Part shown: positions 57,207-64,000 of the stretch, piece after piece
Numbering within the stretch: position 1 is the stretch's first letter
Layout of the letters: each line of letters starts with the position of its first letter
NCBI RefSeq assembly: GCF_003478335.1
Contig: NZ_QUFB01000009.1
Location: 12,425 to 76,424, forward strand
Origin: Clostridium sp. AM49-4BH
GTDB taxonomy: Bacteria > Bacillota > Clostridia > Lachnospirales > Lachnospiraceae
Direction: 5' to 3'
DNA length: 64,000 nt
Translations under genes and position numbers: made by a program
Notes under the pieces: model-generated
Seen by the model: the letters and a program-made list of their open reading frames with translations, nothing else
Database searches by the model: none
Told to the model about the DNA's origin: nothing

Positions 57207-59647
57207 ATGCGGAAACGTTATACGGCTAGTGCTGAGAAAGTATTAGAAAATGCGGGGAAAGAAGCAGTTTCCAGAGGAATGAGCTATGTAGGAACTGAAC
57301 ATTTACTATTAGCACTGATCAAACAAAAGGTGTTGCGGCTGAGGTGCTGCGGGAAAATGCAGTTAATGCGGAAAGCCTAGAAGAAATGATACAGGAAATG
57401 GATAAGTCGGCGGCAGGTGTACTGACCAAGGAAAAGGGCGATTTTACACCGCGTGTGCGCAAAGTGATCGAGCAGAGCGTGCAGGAGGCAGAGCACTTAG
57501 GAACGGAACTTGCAGGAACCGAGCATTTGCTGATCGCACTGTTAAAAGAAACGGAGTGTATTGCAGTCCGTTTGCTGGGAACGGTTGGGATCAACCTGCA
57601 GAAATTGTATATGGATTCGTTGATCGCAGCAGGACAGGATATGAATACTGCGAAAAATGAGTTTCTTATGCATAAAATGAATAAAAGTAAATCAACAACG
57701 CCGGTATTGGATCAGTATAGCAGAGATCTGACAGAATATGCCCGCAATGGAAAGCTGGATCCGGTCATTGGAAGGGACCGCGAAATTGATCGTTTGGTAC
57801 AGATATTAAGCCGCCGAACGAAGAATAATCCATGTCTGATCGGCGATCCGGGTGTTGGTAAGACCGCCATCGTGGAAGGTTTGGCGTTAAAGATCGCAGA
57901 GGGCGAGATCCCGGAGATCATTCAGGGAAAACGTGTTTTAACGCTTGATCTGTCCGGCATGGTTGCAGGTTCGAAGTATCGTGGAGAGTTCGAAGAGAGA
58001 ATTAAACGTGCACTCAAAGAGGTGACCGGTTCCGGTAATATATTATTATTTATTGATGAGATCCATACGATCATTGGTGCCGGTGGTGCAGAGGGTGCCA
58101 TTGATGCCGCCAATATATTGAAACCATCCTTGGCGCGTGGTGAGATCCAATTGATCGGGGCTACTACCAGAGAAGAATACCGCAAATATATTGAAAAGGA
58201 TGCGGCGTTAGAGCGCAGGTTCCAGCCGGTAGAGGTCAATGAGCCGGATGAAGCAGGGGCTTTGGATATTTTGAAAGGACTCAGACCTTGTTATGAAGAG
58301 CATCATCAGGTACAGATCACGGACGGAGCACTGGTGGCAGCCGTTAAAATGACGGAGCGTTATGTCAATGACCGCTTTTTGCCGGATAAGGCGATCGATG
58401 TGATCGATGAAGCATCTGCCAGAGCCGGATTAAGTGTATATTTGCCAACACCGGAGTTAAGCAAGTTAGAGGCATCAAAACGTGAATTGGAACAAAAGAA
58501 AGAAGATGCGATCATTGCGGAGGACTTTGCGCTTGCCGGAGAGATCAAAAGACAGCAGAAAGAGTTGCAGCTAACGATCGATCAGATGCACGCGCAGGCA
58601 GATGCCAAACGCCAGAAAAATAAACTGGTCGTTACGGAAAATGAAGTGGCAGAAGTGATCGCTGACTGGACAAAGATTCCGGTACAGAAATTGCAGGAAG
58701 CAGAGACAGAGCGATTGAAACATTTGGAAGAAATACTGCATGAGAGAGTCGTTGGCCAGGAGGAAGCAGTAAAAGCGGTTGCCAAGGCAGTGCGCCGTGG
58801 ACGCGTAGGAATGAAAGATCCGAATCGTCCGATCGGTTCTTTCCTGTTTTTGGGGCCAACCGGTGTCGGTAAGACAGAGCTTTCTAAGGCACTTGCAGAA
58901 GCAGTATTTGGACAGGACAATGAGATCATTCGCGTTGACATGTCAGAATATATGGAGAAACACAGTGTTTCTAAGATGATCGGTTCACCTCCGGGATATG
59001 TCGGATATGAGGATGGCGGACAGCTCAGTGAAAAAGTACGCAAGCGTCCATACTCGGTCGTATTGTTTGATGAGATCGAAAAGGCACATGGCGATGTGTT
59101 TAACATTTTGCTGCAGATATTGGAAGATGGTCATGTGACGGATGCACAGGGACGCAAAGTCAGCTTCAAAAATACGATCATCATCATGACGTCTAACGCA
59201 GGAGCAGGACGTATTGTATCACCAAAACATTTAGGATTTGGTACAGGCGAGGACGAGAATGCCGATTATCAGAAGATGAAAGAAAGTGTTATGGAAGAGG
59301 TCAAGAGGATCTTCAAACCGGAATTTATCAACCGAATTGATGAAATTTTGGTATTCCATACTTTGACCAAAGAAAACATTGAGCAGATCGTTCGTATTTT
59401 GCTGCGTGGCTTAAACAAACGTTTACAGGAACAGATGAGCATGGAACTGATCGTTTCCGATGCGGCTGTCGCACATTTGGCGGAGAGCGGCTTCGACAAA
59501 ACGTACGGTGCAAGACCGGTAAGACGCAGTATCCAGACAGAAGTTGAGGATGAACTGGCCGATCGAATGTTGGACGGAGAATTCGCTGCGGGCGATAAAA
59601 TTTATGTGGATTGTTCACAAAAAAAACTCACCTTTTCCAAACGGTAG
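57207..59647 (+). CDS. clpC: ClpC-type AAA+ unfoldase, frameshifted near the N-terminus
   Basis: Restoring one A near 57325-57335 joins LLALIK to a [15 protein letters not shown] segment, giving about 813 residues. Clp N-domain (residues 1-145), first AAA+ module ([20 protein letters not shown]), a short UVR-like coil ([16 protein letters not shown]), second AAA+ module ([16 protein letters not shown]) and C-terminal D2-small domain. It feeds unfolded proteins to ClpP. No ctsR-mcsAB genes precede it here, unlike Bacillus. The start at 57207 follows AGGAGGT. Confidence 0.94.
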
Positions 59648-59650
59648 CGG

Positions 59651-59679
59651 TGGAAAAATGAGGGCAAATGTGATATAAT
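59651..59679 (+). promoter_or_regulatory. Extended -10 promoter upstream of the 137-aa gene
   Basis: TGATATAAT holds the TGn extension and a consensus TATAAT (59674-59679). A weaker TGGAAA (59651-59656) sits 17 bases upstream as the -35. Transcription would start about 80 bases before the gene. Confidence 0.65.
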
Positions 59680-59763
59680 TGTCTACAACAGATATTCAGA
59701 TAAATCGCACTTCCAAATGTGCGATAGATACCAGATTGATTACACACTTAGGAGGATTATATT

Positions 59764-60177
59764 ATGGCGGGGATTACAGATTTGATCTGCAAGACAGCAG
59801 ATGGTAAGTTGAGCTTTGGTAATTTTGATTTGGACAGCAAGCAGAAGCGTTCAGATTTTCCTTTTGAGGGGGATCTGTACAAGGTAAAGACTTTCAAAGA
59901 GATTACCAAATTAGAGCGTAACGGTATGTTTGTTTATGAATCTGTACCTGGAACAGTTGTAACAGATATGTCTGCAACAGAGCAGGAAGTTACTTTCAAG
60001 GTAGAGGGATGGGAAGATTCATCGATCACATTGGAACTTGAGCCGGAGATGGAATATGCAGTTACGATCTCTGGAACAGACATTGGCAAGATGAAGACCA
60101 ATCTCGGTGGCAAGTTAGTACTCAGCATTGAGATGGATCCGGATCAGAGTTATGATGTGAAAGTGGTTAAAATGTAG
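59764..60177 (+). CDS. Small conserved protein of unknown function (137 aa)
   Basis: Beta-rich, acidic, no signal peptide or membrane segment. It starts MAGITDLICKTADGKLSFGN and has short repeats such as GWEDSSITLELEPEMEYAVT. Relatives in clostridial genomes have been labelled endosialidase without, to my knowledge, a demonstrated activity; I do not see catalytic residues. Strong ribosome site (GGAGGATT) and its own promoter suggest high expression. Confidence 0.7.
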   Translation: MAGITDLICKTADGKLSFGNFDLDSKQKRSDFPFEGDLYKVKTFKEITKLERNGMFVYESVPGTVVTDMSATEQEVTFKVEGWEDSSITLELEPEMEYAVTISGTDIGKMKTNLGGKLVLSIEMDPDQSYDVKVVKM

Positions 60178-60256
60178 TCTTTATTCTAAGGGCGCATAGT
60201 GCAGATATGTTTTTCTGCAGCAGGAGACAGCATGCAGAAAGCATGGGTGGTTTAAT

Positions 60257-61630
60257 ATGGCAAAAGGAAAACAAAAAACAACGTTTTTCTGTAAAGAATG
60301 TGGATTTGAATCTCCAAAATGGCTAGGACAATGTCCGGGATGCAAGGAATGGGATTCCTTTGTGGAAGAGCCGGTCGTAAAAACGGCTGCCGGTCGTTCC
60401 GTCACGGTGACGGAACACCGGGAACCGTCGAAATTGTCCGAGATCGTTACCAACGATGAGGTACGTACCTTAACCGGGATCGGAGAGCTGGACCGTGTAT
60501 TGGGCGGTGGCATAGTGACCGGTTCGCTTGTGTTGGTAGGCGGTGATCCGGGGATAGGCAAATCCACTTTGCTTTTACAGATGTGTAAACAGCTTGCAGA
60601 GGCAGGCAAAGATGTATTGTATGTATCCGGTGAGGAATCGGTCAAACAGATCAAGATGCGTGCAGATCGTCTTGGAACTTTTCAAAAAGAACTATTTTTG
60701 CTGAGTGAGACCGATCTGGATATTGTGACGGAAGTGATCGGTAGGAAAAAGCCGGAGATCGTGATCATTGACTCGATTCAGACTATGTATCGTGAAGAGA
60801 TCGGATCTGCACCGGGAAGTGTCAGTCAGGTTCGAGAGACGACGAGTACGCTGATGCGGCTTGCTAAAAGTCTTCCGGTTTCTATCTTCATTGTAGGACA
60901 CGTAACCAAAGAGGGAGTTGTAGCAGGACCCCGAGTATTAGAGCATATGGTCGATACGGTTTTGTATTTTGAAGGAGATGGAGGTGCTTCTTACCGTTTC
61001 CTGCGTGGTGTCAAAAACCGTTTCGGTTCTACGGATGAGATCGGCGTTTTTGAAATGCGTGGCAACGGATTGGTAGAAGTGCCAAATCCGTCCGAGTATA
61101 TGTTGGCGGGTAAGCCAAAACAGGCGCCGGGTTCGATCGTGGTATGCTCTATCGAGGGTACCAGACCGATCTTGATCGAGGTGCAGGCACTTGTATGTCA
61201 GACGAACTTTAATATGCCGAGACGAACTTCTACCGGTACGGATTATAATCGTGTGAATCTGCTGATGGCAGTCATTGAGAAACGGATGGGTGTTCGCATG
61301 GGCGATTGTGATGCCTATATCAATGTGGCAGGCGGCATGCGGATCCATGAGCCGGCATTGGATCTCGGTATCATATTGGCGCTGCTTACAAGTTATCGGA
61401 ATCAATCGTTGGACGATGAGACGATCTGCTTTGGTGAAGTGGGACTGGCGGGCGAAGTGCGTGCGGTCAACATGGCAGAGCAGCGTGTGTTAGAGGCGGC
61501 GAAGCTGGGGTTTAAGCGTTGCATTCTGCCTAAAGTAAATTGCAGGCAATTAGCACTTACGAAAGAGCAGACGAGAGGATTGGAACTGGTTGGGATTGAG
61601 AGCATTCATGAATTGTTGGAGGTGTTCTGA
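60257..61630 (+). CDS. radA: DNA repair protein RadA
   Basis: 457 residues: an N-terminal zinc finger (FFCKECGFESPKWLGQCPGC), RecA-like core with Walker A GGDPGIGKSTLLL and Walker B VIIDSIQT, the KNRFG motif in GVKNRFGSTDEIGVFEM, and a C-terminal Lon-like domain (INVAGGMRIHEPALDLGII). It promotes branch migration in recombination and replication recovery. The small gene that follows overlaps its stop (TGATG). Confidence 0.96.
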   Translation: MAKGKQKTTFFCKECGFESPKWLGQCPGCKEWDSFVEEPVVKTAAGRSVTVTEHREPSKLSEIVTNDEVRTLTGIGELDRVLGGGIVTGSLVLVGGDPGIGKSTLLLQMCKQLAEAGKDVLYVSGEESVKQIKMRADRLGTFQKELFLLSETDLDIVTEVIGRKKPEIVIIDSIQTMYREEIGSAPGSVSQVRETTSTLMRLAKSLPVSIFIVGHVTKEGVVAGPRVLEHMVDTVLYFEGDGGASYRFLRGVKNRFGSTDEIGVFEMRGNGLVEVPNPSEYMLAGKPKQAPGSIVVCSIEGTRPILIEVQALVCQTNFNMPRRTSTGTDYNRVNLLMAVIEKRMGVRMGDCDAYINVAGGMRIHEPALDLGIILALLTSYRNQSLDDETICFGEVGLAGEVRAVNMAEQRVLEAAKLGFKRCILPKVNCRQLALTKEQTRGLELVGIESIHELLEVF

Positions 61631-61986
61631 TGCTTGAAGAAACGGCGGTATCATCTGCAAAGATTATGGAGCGCATGGAAGCGACACTTGGCAATCTGGA
61701 GCAGATGTCTTATGATACGATCAACACAACAGATCAACTTGTTACATTGTTGGGTAAGGCGCGAGATTACAATATGCAGATGCGTGACGGAACAGAAGCA
61801 GAGAGAGCGGAAGCCAGCAAACAGATGGGCGTTATGCTGGACAGGCTTTTGAATATTTCATTCTTGTTGAACAATCTTTCCCATCAATTAGAAAATGAAA
61901 CAGCGTACCAGCGTGAAACTTCTTACGCAATATGTCAGATTATTGATTTTTTATATGGAATGACAGATATAGAGCCTACTGTATGA
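61630..61986 (+). CDS. Small helical protein of unknown function (118 aa)
   Basis: Predicted all-helical and soluble, rich in Glu/Met/Asn/Leu (AKIMERMEATLGNLEQMSYD and ISFLLNNLSHQLENE). It overlaps radA by one base and is likely co-translated, so it may be an accessory of that locus. No family recognised. Confidence 0.65.
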   Translation: MLEETAVSSAKIMERMEATLGNLEQMSYDTINTTDQLVTLLGKARDYNMQMRDGTEAERAEASKQMGVMLDRLLNISFLLNNLSHQLENETAYQRETSYAICQIIDFLYGMTDIEPTV

Positions 61987-62010
61987 GTACAGCAGCTCTT
62001 ATGCAGTCGA

Positions 62011-62036
62011 CAAGCTAACCTGTTCTGACGTCAGAG
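62011..62036. repeat. Second copy of the palindromic core element
   Basis: CAAGCTAACCTGTTCTGACG then TCAGAG aligns with the segment from 21302 (CAAGCTGACTTGTTCTGCCG then GCAGAA). The palindrome core changed from CTGCCGGCAG to CTGACGTCAG: both halves changed together and the symmetry is kept, which points to selection on structure or on a two-fold binding site. Confidence 0.6.
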
Positions 62037-62102
62037 AACTAAAATAATTGTCACAGAACGCAGAGTTATTAGTTGTTGTATTAGGAAAGGAATTTTAACA
62101 TC

Positions 62103-62636
62103 ATGTTTTTAATGGTTATGGACATGGCTGATTCGCCGAAAGATCAGCGAAAGATCGTAAAATTGTATGAAAAATATAATCGTCTCATGTATGTGATCGC
62201 CTATAATATCGTGCAACACCATGAGGATGCAGAAGACGTCGTATTGGCTGCATGGGAGAGAATTATAAAAAATCTTGATAAAATTTCTAAAATTGATTGT
62301 CAGGAAACGAAAGCTTTGATCGTTATAATAGTTGAGAGGATAGCAATAGACTTTTATCGCCGGAATAAGAGAACTCTTTCAAAAATCATCTATAAAGATG
62401 ATTGCGAGATGTATCCTATTTATGGAATGAAAGATGCAAAGCTGGATGAAGTAGAGATGCATCAGGTGCTACAGAATATTCCAAAAAAATATGCAGAAGT
62501 TTTGATCTTGTACTATGTCAATGGCTATAAAAGTCGGGAAATTGCAAGCTTTTTGAACATTACGGAAAGCAACGTAACACAACGCTTATCCCGAGCTAGA
62601 AAATTTTTAAGGAAGGAGCTGACAGGCGATGAATGA
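62103..62636 (+). CDS. ECF-type RNA polymerase sigma factor
   Basis: 177 residues. Sigma region 2 (YNRLMYVIAYNIVQHHEDAEDVV) and region 4 (NIPKKYAEVLILYYVNGYKS, REIASFLNITESNVTQRLSRA). It overlaps the downstream gene by 8 bases, as is usual for a sigma/anti-sigma pair. A motif similar to but weaker than the downstream sites lies at 62049-62080 (TGTCACA, then TGTTGTA at 62074-62080), so autoregulation is possible. Confidence 0.92.
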   Translation: MFLMVMDMADSPKDQRKIVKLYEKYNRLMYVIAYNIVQHHEDAEDVVLAAWERIIKNLDKISKIDCQETKALIVIIVERIAIDFYRRNKRTLSKIIYKDDCEMYPIYGMKDAKLDEVEMHQVLQNIPKKYAEVLILYYVNGYKSREIASFLNITESNVTQRLSRARKFLRKELTGDE

Positions 62637-63333
62637 TCAGAAGATTAGAGAAATTTTATCCGCTTATGTTGAGGAAGGAATGCGGCAGCTCAACGAAGAG
62701 AAAATGGCAGGTGCAGATCATGTATATTCTCCAAAATATGAGAAGAAGATAAAGAGAATGTTATGGACGGAACAATATTTTGGTAAACATTTGAAACTAG
62801 GATATGCTTTACGGTATGCGGCTGTATTTGCTTTGGTTGTACTTAGCATGTTTGCTGCCAATGAGGCAAGTGCGCGTATCTTGAATGTAAATCCGTGGAG
62901 ATATATTGTGTCATTTTCAAAGAGAAGTAAGATGGAACACAACACATACCAGAAAAAGCCGCAGAAATCACAAGAGCCAGAAAAGACGGTTATTTCGGAT
63001 TGTCCTAATTATATTCCGACAGGATTTGTGCAAACCGCTGATGACAAGGACGAGGCTGGTGTATACATGGAATGGAATAGGAAACAAAAAGAATATTTGC
63101 AGTATACAAGAGTTACATTAGAAGATGGGCTGACAATAGCGTCCGATGGGGCCTATGATCATAAAGAGAAGTTTGTAGTATGTGGCTACAAGGGAACCTA
63201 TTATACAAAGAAAGATGAGGAATGGGTAATTTGGAATGACAGTCAGTATTATCATAAGATTAATGCAACGCACCTTGCGAAAGGAAAAGAGAAATTGCAA
63301 AAAATGGCGCAGAGTCTGTATTTGAATAATTAA
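62629..63333 (+). CDS. DUF4367-type membrane protein, probable anti-sigma factor
   Basis: 234 residues. A cytoplasmic N-terminal ~60 residues (REILSAYVEEGMRQLNEEKM) would hold the sigma factor, followed by one membrane helix (YALRYAAVFALVVLSMFAA) and an extracellular DUF4367-like domain (NYIPTGFVQTADDKDEAGVY). A paired arrangement with an ECF sigma factor is standard for such sensors. The signal is unknown. Confidence 0.78.
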   Translation: MNDQKIREILSAYVEEGMRQLNEEKMAGADHVYSPKYEKKIKRMLWTEQYFGKHLKLGYALRYAAVFALVVLSMFAANEASARILNVNPWRYIVSFSKRSKMEHNTYQKKPQKSQEPEKTVISDCPNYIPTGFVQTADDKDEAGVYMEWNRKQKEYLQYTRVTLEDGLTIASDGAYDHKEKFVVCGYKGTYYTKKDEEWVIWNDSQYYHKINATHLAKGKEKLQKMAQSLYLNN

Positions 63334-63376
63334 ACGCTCAAACGTATTGTATGAGTGTGAAAAAAATAAAATATTT

Positions 63377-63406
63377 TGTCAGGATTCTCCCTGTTGATTC
63401 GTTATA
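63377..63406 (+). promoter_or_regulatory. Putative ECF-sigma promoter, site 1
   Basis: TGTCAGG at 63377-63383 and CGTTATA at 63400-63406 with a 16-base spacer. The same heptamers with the same spacer recur at site 2. It lies 44 bases after the anti-sigma gene, ahead of the broken ORF at 63443. Confidence 0.6.
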
Positions 63407-63442
63407 TATATTAGAACGATTAACAGGGAGTTTCTATGTTTA

Positions 63443-63622
63443 AAAAGGAGCTGGACAACAATAAAAAGCTGGGCGAAAACTGTACAGGCAACGAGGGGAT
63501 CAAATAATCCTACATATCAATTAACCAGTAAGGGAACTTATCGAAGTCATATAACGGCTGTTGTATGGAAGGATGGCAAGTCAGAAAAAGTTGGGGCAAG
63601 CAGTGAAAAAAAGGTATACTAA
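63443..63622 (+). pseudogene. Headless fragment of a secreted-protein gene
   Basis: An open frame without a start codon encodes KRSWTTIKSWAKTVQATRGS then NNPTYQLTSKGTYRSHITAV and ends EKKVY-stop. It reads like the C-terminal part of a small secreted protein. The ATG just upstream (about 63436) is in a different frame and stops quickly. It probably belonged to the regulon of the adjacent ECF promoter and is now decayed, or carries another sequencing indel. Confidence 0.6.
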
Positions 63623-63638
63623 AAATTTTAAAAAAGTT

Positions 63639-63668
63639 TGTCAGGTTTATTGTGGTTTGTTCGTTATA
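63639..63668 (+). promoter_or_regulatory. Putative ECF-sigma promoter, site 2
   Basis: TGTCAGG at 63639-63645 and CGTTATA at 63662-63668 with a 16-base spacer, the same as site 1, while the spacer sequences differ. It faces the region ahead of the gene at the window edge. Confidence 0.6.
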
Positions 63669-63720
63669 GTTAATAGAGGGGAGAGATGATGCTGTAATGT
63701 GATACAACAGGCTATTTCTT

Positions 63721-63749
63721 TGCATTAGGCAGAATTATTGCCAAATGCA
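63721..63749 (+). other. Hairpin in the leader after ECF promoter site 2
   Basis: TGCATT-A-GGCA (63721-63731) pairs with TGCC-A-AATGCA (63739-63749) with one internal A/A mismatch and loop GAATTAT. No T-run. It may be a structured leader. Confidence 0.45.
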
Positions 63750-63807
63750 GAGATAGTATATAGGTATAGCAGGGTGGAATCTACGAAAGAAAGGAGATGG
63801 TTTATCC

Positions 63808-63873
63808 ATGGAACGAATAGTATGGATTAACATATTAAAAAAAGTTCCTACACCGCAGAGGGCAAGCCCATAG
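63808..63873 (+). CDS. Possible 21-aa peptide
   Basis: MERIVWINILKKVPTPQRAS followed by P and a stop, preceded by AAAGGAG 11-13 bases upstream. Its 3' part lies inside a long-range hairpin (AGTTCCTA 63843-63850 with TAGGAACT 63880-63887, inner GGGCAAGCCC), so the region could be a leader peptide or a non-coding structured RNA. Weak evidence. Confidence 0.25.
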   Translation: MERIVWINILKKVPTPQRASP

Positions 63874-63965
63874 GCTGAATAGGAACTCGTATAAAAAACC
63901 ACAACAATTATAGCATATTTGACTTAATGATGCTATAAAAATCAGCTAATCGGAAGGAGTAAGGT

Positions 63966-64000
63966 ATGTTAAAGCAGGAAATCCGAAGAGTGCTGCATTC
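63966..64000 (+). CDS. Start of an unknown gene, truncated by the window edge
   Basis: ATG at 63966 after a good GGAAGGAGTAAGGT site encodes MLKQEIRRVLHS before the window ends. The start resembles that of ABC-2 type permeases, but 12 residues are not enough to assign a family. It may be driven by ECF site 2, about 300 bases upstream. Confidence 0.5.
   Translation, partial: MLKQEIRRVLH

Overview
The window looks like a chromosomal segment of an anaerobic Clostridia bacterium, most likely Lachnospiraceae. The reasons are a complete six-subunit Rnf complex, a T-box-controlled thrS, a cobalamin riboswitch next to an ECF transporter, many lysine-rich secreted surface proteins, strong AGGAGG ribosome sites, moderate GC and dense plus-strand operons. 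No rRNA, tRNA or CRISPR array was found.

Layout. 1-4.2 kb: end of a LytTR response regulator, T-box plus thrS, and a MerR-methyltransferase fusion. 4.5-8.2 kb: dTDP-L-rhamnose operon rfbA-rfbB-rfbD-rfbC. 8.2-15.7 kb: an AT-rich accessory island between a probable group II intron 5' remnant and an IS66 transposase remnant. It carries an SPFH/SHOCT protein, a zinc-ribbon/TIR/membrane protein, a HerA-type ATPase and an acidic-headed DNA/RNA non-specific endonuclease. This looks like a multi-gene defence or conflict system and is the most interesting part of the window. 15.8-21.2 kb: rnfCDGEAB. 21.2-21.7 kb: a palindrome-rich intergenic element and a leucine-rich-repeat gene fragment. 21.8-25.5 kb: CDP-polyol phosphotransferase, cytidylyltransferase and epimerase genes. 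25.6-27.4 kb: leuCD. 27.6-43.1 kb: a large secreted 5'-nucleotidase and a surface-glycan block (GT2-TagF fusion, DHHW and MBOAT acyl-transfer pair, GtrA, GtrB, a DUF6056-like membrane protein, a GT-C-like protein and a pyruvyl transferase). 43.1-51.8 kb: an rRNA-type methyltransferase, a DUF4430 protein, ecfT-ecfA-ecfS, a cobalamin riboswitch and two secreted proteins, together a likely corrinoid capture and uptake locus. 51.9-61.9 kb: methyltransferase, hslO, an SH3b/glucosaminidase autolysin, a cohesin-like membrane protein, clpC, a small conserved protein, radA and a small helical protein. 62.1-64 kb: an ECF sigma factor with a DUF4367 anti-sigma candidate, followed by two near-identical putative ECF promoters.

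Sequence quality. At least seven genes, including the normally essential thrS and clpC, are broken by what look like single-base losses, nearly all in or beside homopolymers. I treat these as probable sequencing indels and annotate each gene across the break. The two transposon-type remnants, the LRR fragment and the headless ORF at 63.4 kb look like true decay.
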